A stretch of DNA of 64,000 bases from Arthrobacter saudimassiliensis (GCA_900016675.1 LN483070.1:1116001-1180000); one strand, 5' to 3'. Counted from the first letter of the stretch, positions 1 through 10,151 are shown. Numbers and translations are program-made. Notes: generated by a model not told the origin, from the sequence alone.

Positions 1-1238
<1,238 letters not shown>

Positions 1239-1259
1239 GTTCCGGACGGATATCGGCCA

Positions 1260-1289
1260 AGGGCCCGGCGGAGCGATCCGCCGGGCCCT
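1260..1289 (+). terminator. intrinsic terminator-like hairpin after argH
   Basis: A perfect 13-bp inverted repeat (arms 1260-1272 and 1277-1289, starting AGGGCCCGG) with a 4-nt loop lies 21 bp after the argH stop. No T-run follows, as is common for actinobacterial hairpins. Confidence 0.75.
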
Positions 1290-1308
1290 GCCGTTGTCCC
1301 TGCGGCGG

Positions 1309-1314
1309 TACGCT
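1309..1314 (+). promoter_or_regulatory. -10 element TACGCT of a leaderless promoter
   Basis: TACGCT ends 6 nt before the ATG at 1321, which would place the transcription start on or next to the start codon. No Shine-Dalgarno sequence is present. Confidence 0.5.
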
Positions 1315-1320
1315 GGCCCG

Positions 1321-1839
1321 ATGAGCGACTCCTTCCGCCGCCGGCTGCGCGCCCTGCCCGATTTCCCCGAGGACCTGCCGGCCTTTGACCCGGCAGGCGC
1401 GCCGGCGGATCCGCAGCAGCTGTTCCGGGACTGGCTGGACGAGGCCCTGGCCGCCGGCGTCCGCCAGCCGCACGCCTTCTCGCTGGCCACGGCGGACGCC
1501 GCCGGAAACCTGTCCTCCCGCATGCTGATCCTGAAGAACCTCGACGACAGCGGCTGGCATTTCGCCACCGCGCGCAGCTCCCGCAAGGGCCGCGAGCTGG
1601 CCGCGAACCCGCGGGCGGCCATGAACTTCTACTGGGCGGAACAAGGACGCCAGATCCGGGTCGCCGGCGCCGTCGTGCTGCTCTCCGACGACGCATCCGC
1701 CCGGGACTGGGCTGAACGCCCCTCCGCCGGCGGATCCGCCAACCCCGACTGGCAGCTCTACGCCCTGCAGCCCGTGGAGATCGAGTTCTGGCAGGCGGAC
1801 CCCGGCCGCCGGCACATTCGGCACCGCTACGACCTCTGA
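1321..1839 (+). CDS. pyridoxamine 5'-phosphate oxidase family protein (PdxH-like)
   Basis: 172-residue flavin enzyme of the PNPOx family, probably oxidising pyridoxine/pyridoxamine phosphate to pyridoxal phosphate in the cytosol. Visible PdxH features are SSRMLILKNL followed by FATARSSRKG (FMN phosphate binding), FYWAEQGRQIRVAG in the middle, and VEIEFWQ...RRHIRHRYDL at the C-terminus. It is shorter than E. coli PdxH (about 218 aa), mainly at the N-terminus. A TTG at 1294 would extend the frame by nine codons, but the ATG at 1321 is preferred because TACGCT lies 6 nt upstream. It stands alone between two terminators or promoters. A general FMN-dependent oxidase remains possible. Confidence 0.85.
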   Translation: MSDSFRRRLRALPDFPEDLPAFDPAGAPADPQQLFRDWLDEALAAGVRQPHAFSLATADAAGNLSSRMLILKNLDDSGWHFATARSSRKGRELAANPRAAMNFYWAEQGRQIRVAGAVVLLSDDASARDWAERPSAGGSANPDWQLYALQPVEIEFWQADPGRRHIRHRYDL

Positions 1840-1885
1840 AACAGCCGCCCGGGTAACAGGGCTGCTGCTTCCGTGCCGCGCTGGC

Positions 1886-1891
1886 TAGGCT
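1886..1891 (+). promoter_or_regulatory. -10 element TAGGCT of a leaderless promoter
   Basis: TAGGCT is followed by 6 nt and then the ATG at 1898. No ribosome-binding site lies between. Confidence 0.5.
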
Positions 1892-1897
1892 GGTCGC

Positions 1898-2725
1898 ATG
1901 AGCGAACCGACTTCCGTGCCCTCACCCGCCGACCGCTCCAACGCCGCCGACTCCGGCCTGCCGCATTCCGCCGGTGCCGGTGCGGGGTCGTCCGAGCCGG
2001 ACACTTCCCGCCTGCTGGAATTCCTCGACCAGGCCGCGGAGGACTTCCACCGGCACGCCGCAGCGCTCACCGACAGCGAAGTCCGGGCCCCCTCCCTGCT
2101 GCCCGGCTGGTCCCGCGGACACGTGCTCGCCCACGTCGCCGGCGTCGCGCACGGCATGGCCCGGCAGCTCGAATACGCCGCCGACGGGCGCCGCATCGAG
2201 CTCTACGACGGCGGGGCGGAAGGCCGCAACGCCGCCATCGAGGCCGATGCCGTCCTGCCCGCCGAAGACCTGCACACCCGGGTGGCCGCCGGGCTCGACC
2301 GGGCCCGCGCCGCCTTCCACCGGCTGGACGATGCGGCGTGGAACGCGCCCATCTCCTATCGGGACGGAACCGTGAAGACCGGCGGGCTGGCGCTCTGGCG
2401 GGAGCTGGCGATCCACGCCGTCGACCTCGGCAGCGGGCCGGAACCGGACGGCTGGAGCCAGGAACTCTGCGCCCACCTTTTCGATTTCCTGGCGGCCCGG
2501 GTGCCGGAGGGCCTGCGGCTGCGGCTGGAACCGGCGGGCATGGACCCGCTGGTCCTGACCCATCCCGCGTCGCCGGCGCCCTTCAACACCGTCACCGTCC
2601 GCGGCATCGCCAGCGACATCGCCGCCTGGCTCGCCGGACGCACCCCCACCCTGGGAAGCCTGGAGGTCGACGGCGGCGGCGGGCTGCCGGAGCTGCTGCC
2701 CTGGCCGTCGGCACTGGCGAGGTAG
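1898..2725 (+). CDS. maleylpyruvate isomerase / DinB-fold mycothiol-dependent enzyme family protein
   Basis: 275-residue cytosolic protein of the DinB-like four-helix family that in actinobacteria uses mycothiol. After a disordered first ~35 residues comes LLEFLDQAAEDF, then LLPGWSRGHVLAHVAG, the family hallmark whose His is one of the metal ligands. The sequence ELAIHAVDLGSG near residue 168 supplies the further conserved His/Asp region. The second half is the sterol-carrier-like C-terminal domain (MDPLVLTHPA onward). The substrate is unknown; members include mycothiol-dependent maleylpyruvate isomerase and mycothiol transferases. Single gene with its own leaderless promoter. Confidence 0.82.
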   Translation: MSEPTSVPSPADRSNAADSGLPHSAGAGAGSSEPDTSRLLEFLDQAAEDFHRHAAALTDSEVRAPSLLPGWSRGHVLAHVAGVAHGMARQLEYAADGRRIELYDGGAEGRNAAIEADAVLPAEDLHTRVAAGLDRARAAFHRLDDAAWNAPISYRDGTVKTGGLALWRELAIHAVDLGSGPEPDGWSQELCAHLFDFLAARVPEGLRLRLEPAGMDPLVLTHPASPAPFNTVTVRGIASDIAAWLAGRTPTLGSLEVDGGGGLPELLPWPSALAR

Positions 2726-2809
2726 GCGCGCGTTCGGCCGCTTCCCCTCCCGCCGCGCCGGCGCCGTCGCTAACCTGTTGTCACCCGCGGCTCTCCAGGA
2801 GGTCCTGAC

Positions 2810-3649
2810 GTGACTGCTCCCGACCCCTCGACTCCCGTGCCGTCCGGCCGGATCGAAAAACTCAGCGACGGATATGCCCTGGCCTTCGACCGCCAGTTCG
2901 ACTACCCGACGGCCTACATCTGGGACGTGCTGACCGCTCCCGCGAAGGTGGCCGCCTGGCTGGGCCGGCTCAGCCCCGGCTGGGAGCAGGGCAGCGCCTA
3001 CCGGCTGGACCGGCAGGGCACGGAGGTCACCGGAACCGTACTGCAGATGAACCCGCGCAGCAGCCTCCAGCTCACCTGGGAGGACGACCTCGGGGACGAG
3101 TCCGTGGTGGAGTGGCAGGTGCTGGACAGCGAAGGGGGAGCGCTGCTCAGCTTCCGGGCCCGCAGCGACGGGGCCGACTTCCTCACCGAGGGGGCCGCCG
3201 GCTGGCAGGACATCCTCGACGCGTTCGCCTCGGTGGCGGCCGGAGGACAGCCGGGCACCGGGTTCGCCCTGGACACCTGGCTGGCCCTGCGCGACGCGTA
3301 CGCCGAGGAGTTTGGCATCTCGCCGACGATGGGCACCCTCCACGGCGACACCATCCTCTTCGAGCGCTGGTTCGACGCCGGTGCACGGGAAGCCACCGAA
3401 GCGATCAACGACTCCACGGCCACCCTGGCCATCGGCGCCGGCGCCGAAGTGGAGGTGGACGACACCGCCGACGGGTCACGCGCCGTCGTCCGCCAGCCGC
3501 TGCCCGCCGGGGGAGGGGACGCTCCGGCGCTGCTGGCCGCCTGGCACATGGCGCTGGACGACGCCGCGCTGCGCCTGCAGGGCGGCACGCCCCACGCCGA
3601 TTCACGCCGCCTCGCCGCGCTGCGAAGCTTCTACGGCGGGGTGGACTGA
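2810..3649 (+). CDS. SRPBCC (AHSA1-like) domain protein
   Basis: 279-residue cytosolic protein. The N-terminal half (to about residue 150) reads as an SRPBCC/Bet v1-like fold of the Hsp90-ATPase-activator homologue type: FDYPTAYIWDVLTAP, AAWLGRLSPG and SLQLTWEDDL are the usual strand and helix boundaries. The C-terminal half (about 150-279) is a less typical extension with a second helical block ending in LAALRSFYGG. The GTG start is set by AGGAGG at 2797-2802, 7 nt upstream. TAACCT at 2771-2776 could be its -10. Members bind hydrophobic ligands or act with ArsR regulators; no ArsR gene lies beside this one, so its role is unknown. Confidence 0.75.
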   Translation: MTAPDPSTPVPSGRIEKLSDGYALAFDRQFDYPTAYIWDVLTAPAKVAAWLGRLSPGWEQGSAYRLDRQGTEVTGTVLQMNPRSSLQLTWEDDLGDESVVEWQVLDSEGGALLSFRARSDGADFLTEGAAGWQDILDAFASVAAGGQPGTGFALDTWLALRDAYAEEFGISPTMGTLHGDTILFERWFDAGAREATEAINDSTATLAIGAGAEVEVDDTADGSRAVVRQPLPAGGGDAPALLAAWHMALDDAALRLQGGTPHADSRRLAALRSFYGGVD

Positions 3650-3693
3650 CCCGCCCCGCCGCCCCCGATTCCCGGGTCGGCGGGCGCCCTTGC

Positions 3694-3699
3694 TAACGT
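3694..3699 (+). promoter_or_regulatory. -10 element TAACGT of a leaderless promoter (mpg)
   Basis: TAACGT ends 6 nt before the ATG of mpg at 3706. There is no Shine-Dalgarno sequence. Confidence 0.5.
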
Positions 3700-3705
3700 C
3701 GTGGG

Positions 3706-4380
3706 ATGGATTCGTTGCAGGCCCGCAGCCTCCTGGCCGTTCCCGCCGTCGACGCCGCCCCGTGGCTGCTCGGCGCCGTGCTGCGCCGGGAGGACGACGA
3801 CGGCGCCGTGGCCGTGCGGATCACCGAGGTGGAGGCCTACATGGGCAGCCAGGACCCCGGATCGCATGCCTTCCGCGGCCGCACGGCGCGCAACAACACG
3901 ATGTTCGGCCCCGCCGGGCACCTCTATGTCTACTTCACCTACGGGATGCACTACTGCGCCAACGTGGTCTGCGGCGAAGAGGGATTCGCCACCGGGCTGC
4001 TGCTGCGGGCCGGTGAAATCGTCGAAGGCCGCGACCTGGCCCGGCTTCGGCGGAAGAACCCGCGCACCGACCTGGACCTGGCCCGCGGCCCGGCACGCCT
4101 GGCGCAGGCCCTCGGCCTGGACCGGCGCTTCGACGGCGCCGACGTCTTCGGCGGGCCCCTGACGCTGAGCCTGCCCGACCGGCCGCAGCCGCAGGAGGGC
4201 ATCTCGACCGGACCGCGGGTCGGGGTCAGCGGCGAGGGCGGGGGAGAGGCCTACCCCTGGCGGTACTGGATCGCCGGGGAGCCCACCGTCTCCAAGTACC
4301 GGCCCGCCGTGCCCCGACGCCGGCCGGCGGCAGGGGCGACGGCTCTCCTGCGCCGGGACGCGGAACGGCGCCCAGGGTAA
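3706..4380 (+). CDS. mpg: DNA-3-methyladenine glycosylase (AAG/MPG family)
   Basis: 224-residue DNA repair glycosylase that removes 3-methyladenine and other alkylated purines as the first step of base-excision repair. ITEVEAYMG carries the catalytic Glu (about residue 44). DPGSHAFRG with TARNNTMFG, and LYVYFTYGMHYCANVV, form the typical nucleotide-flipping pocket. Length is normal for bacterial AAG-type enzymes. The C-terminal RRRPAAGATALLRRD tail is poorly conserved. In Mycobacterium tuberculosis mpg (Rv1688) lies directly before tyrS; here apt and helD have come between them. Transcription is probably leaderless. Confidence 0.93.
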   Translation: MDSLQARSLLAVPAVDAAPWLLGAVLRREDDDGAVAVRITEVEAYMGSQDPGSHAFRGRTARNNTMFGPAGHLYVYFTYGMHYCANVVCGEEGFATGLLLRAGEIVEGRDLARLRRKNPRTDLDLARGPARLAQALGLDRRFDGADVFGGPLTLSLPDRPQPQEGISTGPRVGVSGEGGGEAYPWRYWIAGEPTVSKYRPAVPRRRPAAGATALLRRDAERRPG

Positions 4381-4429
4381 ACCCCGGACGCCGTCCTGCC
4401 GTCAGGTCCGATCCCTGGCCGCGCGGCTG

Positions 4430-5425
4430 CTAGGCCGAGCGCGGCACCGGAGCCTGTGCGGAGATGAGCTTCTTCTCCCGCAGCTCATCCCAGAAGGCGC
4501 CGGGAATCGCGGCCTTCATGGCGGCCACGTCCTCCGCAATGCGCTCGGGCCGGCTGGAGCCGGGGATCACCGCGGCCACCGCCGGGTGGGCGGCGGAGAA
4601 CTGCAGCGCTGCGGCCTTCAGGCCCACCCCGTGCCGCCCGGCCACCTCGCTCAGCTCGGCGATCCGCTGCTTGATCCGCGGCGGGATCTCCGCGTAGTCG
4701 AAGTAGTCGCCGCCCAGCAGGGCACCGGAGTTGAACGGCCCGCCGACGACGATGCCCGTTCCCTTCTCCTGCGCCGCAGGCATCATCCGCTGCAGGGCCC
4801 GCTCGTGCTGGAGCAGCGTGTACTGGGTGGCGGACAGGCTCATGGTGGGGGCCGCCTCCTCCATGTCCAGGGCCAGCTCGATGGGCTCGGTGGTGTTCAC
4901 GCCCAGGCCCCACCCGCTGATGACGCCCTCGTCCTGGAGTCGGGCCAGCACCTTGAACGCACCCCGCCGGGCCTCGTCGAACTTGGCGATCCACTCGTCG
5001 CCGAGGAAGTCCCGGGACGTGTCGTGGATGAACACGAAGTCCAGCCGGTCCGTCTTCAGCCGCGACAGGCTCTCCTCAATGGAACGCAGGGTCGCATCCG
5101 CCGAATAGTCCGTGGCGATCTTGTTCGAGCGGCCGTGGGTGAAGAGCCCGGGACCCTTGTCCTCTTCCTCGTCGAGGATCAGCCGGCCCACCTTGGTGCT
5201 CAGCGCATACTCGTCCCGGTTATGACCGGAAAGGACCTCGCCCAGCCGGGATTCGGCCAAGCCCGCCCCGTAGAAGGGAGCGGTGTCGAAGTACCGGATG
5301 CCTTCATTCCACGCCGCTTCGACGGTGGCCAGGGCCTCGTCCTGGGGGATCTCCCGGAACATGTTTCCCAGCGGTGCCGTCCCGAATCCGATCTTGTTCC
5401 TGAGCGCTTCGTGCAGGTTGGGCAT
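4430..5425 (-). CDS. aldo/keto reductase
   Basis: 331-residue NADP(H)-dependent TIM-barrel oxidoreductase, closest in pattern to the L-fucose / D-threo-aldose / pyridoxal dehydrogenase group. IGFGTAPLGN starts the barrel. The catalytic residues are visible in order: Asp and Tyr in FDTAPFYGAG, Lys in LSTKVGR, His in FIHDTS. GSSRPERIAEDV near the end is the cofactor-phosphate site. The ATG at 5425 is chosen for AAGGAG about 10 nt upstream; the frame stays open further upstream but without family similarity. It is convergent with mpg. The physiological substrate cannot be read from the sequence. Confidence 0.86.
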   Translation of the reverse strand: MPNLHEALRNKIGFGTAPLGNMFREIPQDEALATVEAAWNEGIRYFDTAPFYGAGLAESRLGEVLSGHNRDEYALSTKVGRLILDEEEDKGPGLFTHGRSNKIATDYSADATLRSIEESLSRLKTDRLDFVFIHDTSRDFLGDEWIAKFDEARRGAFKVLARLQDEGVISGWGLGVNTTEPIELALDMEEAAPTMSLSATQYTLLQHERALQRMMPAAQEKGTGIVVGGPFNSGALLGGDYFDYAEIPPRIKQRIAELSEVAGRHGVGLKAAALQFSAAHPAVAAVIPGSSRPERIAEDVAAMKAAIPGAFWDELREKKLISAQAPVPRSA

Positions 5426-5609
5426 GTGCTCCACTCCTTGGTTCTCGGCATTCCATCCCGGCCCTGTCGCAGGGCCGTTCCATTCGTGGCAACCGCGGCG
5501 CTTCACCCCTTTATTCCTGCACCTGTTCCTGCACCGGCGGCCGCGGGCCGGCGGCGAGACAAGCGCCACAGCGGCACGGGCAGGCCCCGGGCGGTCGGGC
5601 GGGAGCGGG

Positions 5610-5615
5610 TAAAGT
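5610..5615 (+). promoter_or_regulatory. -10 element TAAAGT of a leaderless promoter (apt)
   Basis: TAAAGT is followed by exactly 6 nt and the GTG start of apt at 5622. Confidence 0.55.
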
Positions 5616-5621
5616 GGACGG

Positions 5622-6173
5622 GTGAATGAAAGCAACGCAGTACCGGCAGCCGAGACCGTTCAGGAGACGATCGAACGCCTCGGCGCCGTGGTTCCCGACT
5701 ATCCCAAGCCCGGCATTGTCTTCCGGGACCTGACCCCTGTCTTCGCGGACGGCCCGGCCCTGCGGGCCATCGTCGACAGCTTCGTCCGCACCTTCGAGGG
5801 AACCTTCGACTACGTCGCGGGCATCGAGGCCCGCGGCTTCCTGCTGGCCGCAGCCGCAGCCTATGCCTCCGACCGCGGCGTCATCACGGTCCGCAAGCCC
5901 GGCAAGCTGCCGCGGCGGGTCTATTCCGAGAGCTACGGCATGGAATACGGCCGCAACACCCTGGAAGTGCACGTCGATGACGTGCCTGCCGGATCCCGCG
6001 TGCTGATCCTCGACGACGTGCTGGCCACCGGCGGCACCCTCGGCGCCGCCGCGCGGCTGATCCAGAAGGTCGGCGGGGAGATCGCCGGCTTCGGCGTCGT
6101 GCTTGAACTGGGCGACCTGGGCGGCCGGCAGGCGCTGAAGGACTACGACGTCACCTCGCTCGTCACCTATTAG
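5622..6173 (+). CDS. apt: adenine phosphoribosyltransferase
   Basis: 183-residue purine salvage enzyme making AMP from adenine and PRPP in the cytosol. VPDYPKPGIVFRDLTP near the N-terminus is diagnostic for APT. GIEARGF follows, and the PRPP loop reads VLILDDVLATGGTLGAA. The GTG start at 5622 is supported by TAAAGT 6 nt upstream. In many actinobacteria apt sits in the secDF-apt-relA cluster; here it is a single gene facing away from the aldo/keto reductase, with a hairpin right after its stop. Confidence 0.95.
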   Translation: MNESNAVPAAETVQETIERLGAVVPDYPKPGIVFRDLTPVFADGPALRAIVDSFVRTFEGTFDYVAGIEARGFLLAAAAAYASDRGVITVRKPGKLPRRVYSESYGMEYGRNTLEVHVDDVPAGSRVLILDDVLATGGTLGAAARLIQKVGGEIAGFGVVLELGDLGGRQALKDYDVTSLVTY

Positions 6174-6205
6174 GACCGCCCCGGGAGGCCGCCGCGTGGC
6201 GGTCC
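6173..6205 (+). terminator. hairpin after apt
   Basis: Inverted repeat GGACCGCC (6173-6180) / GGCGGTCC (6198-6205) starts in the apt stop codon. The 17-nt loop is itself GC rich. There is no T-run, so this is a plausible but not certain terminator. Confidence 0.45.
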
Positions 6206-6286
6206 CGGCCCGGCAAAAGAAGGCGTGGAAAAATCTTCCCTCCGGGGTAGAATTGACGGTCTGCCTTTCCGAGAGGGAACCCGAAC

Positions 6287-8554
6287 ATGCCTGAGAAGTC
6301 CGCTGCCCAGCACGAGCTGGATCATGAGCGCGCCTACGTGGCGGGGCTCTACCGCCGGCTCGACGAGCTGCGCGCCGAAAAGCAGGAGCAGCTGGACCAG
6401 GTCCGCCGCAGCCACGCCAGCGGCTCCCACCAGAACCGCTCCGAGCGCGACGCCTTCGCCACCATGTACGAGGACCGGCTGGCCCAGCTGAACGCGGTGG
6501 ACGACCGGCTCGTCTTCGGCCGCCTGGACCTCGACGACGGCGAAGCCCGCTACATCGGGCGGATCGGGCTCTCCACGGAGGACCTGCAGCGGCTCATGGT
6601 GGACTGGCGGGCCCCGGAGGCCGGCACCTTCTACCAGGCGACCGCCTTCGAACGGCAGGGCGTGCGCCGCCGCCGCCACCTGATCCTCAAGGGCCGGGAC
6701 GTGCAGGGCATCGAAGACGACGTGCTGGATTACTCCATGCTCGACGAAGGTGCCTCCATGCAGGGCGAAGGCGCCCTGCTGGCCGCCCTGAACTCCAAGC
6801 GCACCGGCCAGATGTCCGACATCGTCGGCACCATCCAGGCCGAGCAGGACCGCATCATCCGTGCGCCCATGCCCGGCGTCCTCGTGGTCCAGGGCGGGCC
6901 CGGCACCGGCAAGACCGCCGTCGCGCTGCACCGGGCCGCCTACCTGCTGTACACGCATCGGGAACGGCTGAAGTCCGCGGGCGTGCTGTTGGTCGGGCCC
7001 TCCAACGCCTTCATCCGCTACATCGAGCGCGTGCTGCCCTCCCTGGGCGAGACCGGCGTCGTCATGGCCAGCGTGGGCGAGCTGTATCCCGGCGTGCGTG
7101 CCGTGGCAGAGGAGGACCAGCGCGTCGCCGAGATCAAGGGCCGGCTGTCGATGGCCGAGACCATCTCCCGCGCCGTCGCCAACCGGCAGCGCCTGTACCC
7201 GGAGCCGCGCCGCGTCGTCGTCGAGGGAACCGCGCTGACCCTGACCCCGCGGCAGGTCCGCCGCGCCCGCGACAAGGCCCGCGCCACCGGCAAGCCGCAC
7301 AACGAGGCCCGCAACACCTTCGTCAAGATCCTGCTGCGCGAACTCACCGAGCAGCTCACCGAGAAGCTGGAGGCATCCTCCGGCGCCGGCAACAGCGCCG
7401 ACCGCGCCTATCTGGCCGAAGACGTGCGCAGCGCCCGCGACGTGCGGATCGCCCTGAACCTGGCCTGGATGCCGATGACCCCCGAGCGGCTGCTCCGCGA
7501 GCTGTTCTCCAAGCCCGGGCATCTGGAAATGGCCGCCCCGGACCTCAGCGACGAGGAACTCGCCCTGCTGCGCCGCAGCCCCGACGCACCCTGGACCGAG
7601 GCCGACGTTCCGCTGCTGGATGAGGCCGCCGAACTGCTGGGCGAGCTCGATGCCTCCGCCGGCCGGGACTACGCCGCCCGCGAGGAGCAGCGCAAGCGTG
7701 ACCTCGCCATGGCCGAGAACGCGATCCGCAACACCGAGGGCTTCCTGGAGGACTCCGGCGCCGCCGGCATCCTCACCGCCGAGGAACTGGTGGAGCACAA
7801 CGCCGCCGCCGAGGAGCGGCTCACCGCCGCGGAGCGCGCCGCCGTGGACCGGACCTGGGCCTTCGGGCACGTGGTGGTCGATGAGGCGCAGGAGCTCTCC
7901 GCCATGCAGTGGCGGCTGCTGATGCGCCGCGCCCCGCTGAAGTCCTTCACCGTCGTCGGCGACATCGCCCAGACCAGCTCCGCGGCGGGCGCCACCAGCT
8001 GGCAGCAGGCGCTGGAGCCGTTCGTGGGGGAGCGGTGGACGCTCGAGGAACTGACCGTGAACTACCGCACCCCGGCGCAGATCGCCGAGGCCGCGGTGCG
8101 GATGGCCAACGCCGCCGGCCTGGTGGTCTCCGCGCCCAAGGCCGTCCGTGAGGGCCGCTGGGCTCCGATCGTGGACCGGGTCGGCCCCGGGGAGCTGGTC
8201 CCGCACCTGCTGCAGGTCCTGCCGGAGGAACTGGACGCGCTCGACGGCGGCCTGCTGGCCGTGATCACCGAGGACCACCGCCTCGAGGCCGTCCGCACGG
8301 CGCTGGCCGGGCAGTACGGTTCCCGCGTGGGCACCGGCGCCGGCGGTCCGGGCCAGGACATCGTGGTGATGGACCCGCGGGAGGCCAAGGGCCTGGAGTT
8401 CGACGGCGTCGTCATCCTGGAACCGTCCGAACTGCTGACCGCCGCCGCCGGCAAGGTGGGGGACCTGTACGTCGCCATGACCCGTCCCACGCAGCGCCTG
8501 CGTCTTATCGCGGAAGGCAGCGTCCCCGCCGGGATAGTCGACGACGAATCCTGA
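6287..8554 (+). CDS. helD: HelD-like RNA polymerase-associated ATPase / UvrD-type helicase
   Basis: 755-residue superfamily-1 ATPase. The N-terminal ~70 residues (AAQHELDHERAYVAGLYRRL, then ELRAEKQEQLDQVRR) form the charged helical arm that in HelD reaches into the RNA polymerase secondary channel. Walker A is GGPGTGKT at about residues 202-209, the DEAQ box is VVVDEAQELS near 528, and the C-terminal helicase motif is AKGLEFDGVVILEP near 703. Known actinobacterial HelD proteins release stalled polymerase, and some give rifampicin tolerance. ATG at 6287 follows a purine-rich GAGAGGGA. tyrS begins 13 bp after its stop but seems to have its own promoter. Confidence 0.85.
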   Translation: MPEKSAAQHELDHERAYVAGLYRRLDELRAEKQEQLDQVRRSHASGSHQNRSERDAFATMYEDRLAQLNAVDDRLVFGRLDLDDGEARYIGRIGLSTEDLQRLMVDWRAPEAGTFYQATAFERQGVRRRRHLILKGRDVQGIEDDVLDYSMLDEGASMQGEGALLAALNSKRTGQMSDIVGTIQAEQDRIIRAPMPGVLVVQGGPGTGKTAVALHRAAYLLYTHRERLKSAGVLLVGPSNAFIRYIERVLPSLGETGVVMASVGELYPGVRAVAEEDQRVAEIKGRLSMAETISRAVANRQRLYPEPRRVVVEGTALTLTPRQVRRARDKARATGKPHNEARNTFVKILLRELTEQLTEKLEASSGAGNSADRAYLAEDVRSARDVRIALNLAWMPMTPERLLRELFSKPGHLEMAAPDLSDEELALLRRSPDAPWTEADVPLLDEAAELLGELDASAGRDYAAREEQRKRDLAMAENAIRNTEGFLEDSGAAGILTAEELVEHNAAAEERLTAAERAAVDRTWAFGHVVVDEAQELSAMQWRLLMRRAPLKSFTVVGDIAQTSSAAGATSWQQALEPFVGERWTLEELTVNYRTPAQIAEAAVRMANAAGLVVSAPKAVREGRWAPIVDRVGPGELVPHLLQVLPEELDALDGGLLAVITEDHRLEAVRTALAGQYGSRVGTGAGGPGQDIVVMDPREAKGLEFDGVVILEPSELLTAAAGKVGDLYVAMTRPTQRLRLIAEGSVPAGIVDDES

Positions 8555-8560
8555 TACTTT
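8555..8560 (+). promoter_or_regulatory. -10 element TACTTT of a leaderless promoter (tyrS)
   Basis: TACTTT is followed by 7 nt and GTG at 8568. It lies just after the helD stop codon. Confidence 0.45.
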
Positions 8561-8567
8561 GGAAAGC

Positions 8568-9881
8568 GTGCCACAGGATACCCAGACGGGCCTCGCAGCC
8601 CAGCAGAATGACCCGACCTTCGCCAACATCTGGCAGGAGCTCAAGTGGCGTGGACTCGTCCACGTCTCCACCGATGAAGCCGAGCTGGAAAAGCTGCTCG
8701 CCGGCGACCCGATCACCTATTACTGCGGGTTCGATCCCACGGCGCCGAGCCTGCACCTTGGCAACCTCGTCCAGCTGCTGACCATGCGCCGGCTGCAGCT
8801 GGCCGGCCACCGCCCGCTGGCGCTGGTAGGCGGCTCCACCGGCCTGGTCGGGGACCCGCGTCCCACCGCTGAGCGGACCATGAACACCAAGGAAACCGTC
8901 GCGGAGTGGGTGGGCTACCTGCAGGGCCAGGTGCAGCGCTTCCTCAGCTTCGACGGTGACAACGCCGCGCGGATGGTAAACAACCTCGACTGGACCGCCC
9001 CGATGAGCGCCATCGACTTCCTCCGGGAGATCGGCAAGCACTTCCGGGTGGGCACGATGATCAAGAAGGAGATCGTCGCGTCCCGGTTGAACTCCGACGA
9101 CGGCATCAGCTACGCCGAGTTCAGCTACCAGGTGCTGCAGGGCATGGACTACCTCGAGCTCTACCGTGCATACGGCTGCGTGCTGGAGACCGGCGGCTCC
9201 GATCAGTGGGGCAACCTCACCAGCGGCACCGAGCTGATCCGCAAGGTGGAGGGCAAGTCCGTCCACGCACTCGGCACTCCGCTGATCACCAACTCCGACG
9301 GCACCAAGTTCGGCAAGAGCGAGGGCAACGCCATCTGGCTCGACGCCGCGATGACCAGCCCCTACGCCATGTACCAGTTCTGGCTGAACACCGCCGACGC
9401 CGACGTCGTCTCCCGGCTGAAGGTCTTCACCTTCCTCGGCCGGCGGGAAATCGAGGAGCTGGAGCGGGCCACGCAGGAGGCCCCGCACAAGCGCGAGGCC
9501 CAGCGCACGCTGGCCTACGAGGTCACGTCCCTGATACACGGCACCGAGGCCACCGACAAGGTCATTGCCGCCTCCGCCGCCCTGTTCGGTCAGGGCGAGC
9601 TGGCGGACCTGGACGAAGCGACCCTGCAGGCGGCGACCGCTGAACTGCCCTCGGCCACCGTGGGCGCCGACGCGCTGGGCATCGTTGACCTCCTTGTCGC
9701 GTCCGGGCTGGCCAAGAGCAACTCGGAGGCCCGTCGGACGGTGGGCGACGGCGGTGCCTACGTGAACAACCGGAAGGTCACCGACGTCGACGCCGTCATC
9801 GGCAGCGAGGAACTGCTGCACGGCAAGTGGCTGCTGCTGCGCCGCGGCAAGCGCACCCTGGCGACCGTCGCGGTCCAGTAG
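8568..9881 (+). CDS. tyrS: tyrosyl-tRNA synthetase
   Basis: 437-residue class Ic enzyme charging tRNA-Tyr. The HIGH-type motif is PSLHLGNL (about residues 61-68) and the KMSKS-type motif is KFGKSEGN (about 247-254). YYCGFDPTAPS and the tyrosine-pocket stretch SYQVLQGMDYLELY lie where expected. The last ~65 residues are the S4-like tRNA-binding domain (VASGLAKSNSEARR). A TTG three codons upstream is open, but GTG 8568 fits the leaderless -10 at 8555. It opens the tyrS-to-xerD block shared with mycobacteria, here interrupted by an rRNA locus and a surface-protein gene. Confidence 0.96.
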   Translation: MPQDTQTGLAAQQNDPTFANIWQELKWRGLVHVSTDEAELEKLLAGDPITYYCGFDPTAPSLHLGNLVQLLTMRRLQLAGHRPLALVGGSTGLVGDPRPTAERTMNTKETVAEWVGYLQGQVQRFLSFDGDNAARMVNNLDWTAPMSAIDFLREIGKHFRVGTMIKKEIVASRLNSDDGISYAEFSYQVLQGMDYLELYRAYGCVLETGGSDQWGNLTSGTELIRKVEGKSVHALGTPLITNSDGTKFGKSEGNAIWLDAAMTSPYAMYQFWLNTADADVVSRLKVFTFLGRREIEELERATQEAPHKREAQRTLAYEVTSLIHGTEATDKVIAASAALFGQGELADLDEATLQAATAELPSATVGADALGIVDLLVASGLAKSNSEARRTVGDGGAYVNNRKVTDVDAVIGSEELLHGKWLLLRRGKRTLATVAVQ

Positions 9882-9910
9882 TTCCCCGGGCCCGTTCCGG
9901 GTCCGCGCTG

Positions 9911-9956
9911 CGGCTCAGGCGTCCACTGCATCCCGGTGCGGTGAGCGCCTGAGCCG
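9911..9956 (+). terminator. long-loop inverted repeat after tyrS
   Basis: CGGCTCAGGCG (9911-9921) pairs perfectly with CGCCTGAGCCG (9946-9956) across a 24-nt loop, 30 bp after the tyrS stop. It is a likely transcript end for tyrS, though the loop is long and no T-run follows. I see no gene from here to the rRNA promoter at 10123. Confidence 0.5.
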
Positions 9957-10122
9957 TCTCCGGACGGGGAGGGGGGGTGTGTGCCGCGGCATCCGTCAAT
10001 GTGAAGAGATTGACTGCCGGAACGGCTTGCGCAGCCGGCCGGGATGCCTACACTGGAAATGCGCGTTGAACGCGCTTGTTCCGGGCCACCGGGCCGCTTG
10101 ACCGGGATCACATCGGGTCGAG

Positions 10123-10151
10123 TTGCGGTGCGGTGGCCGGGTGCGTATAGT
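10123..10151 (+). promoter_or_regulatory. rRNA-type promoter P1
   Basis: TTGCGG (10123-10128), 17 bp, then TATAGT (10146-10151): a strong sigma-70-like promoter, the best in the window. It reads toward the rRNA leader and the 5S gene. Confidence 0.65.

Noticed and set aside
6170-8716. Open frame of about 850 codons antisense to helD
   Set aside because: HelD motifs on the plus strand are complete; the antisense frame is low complexity.
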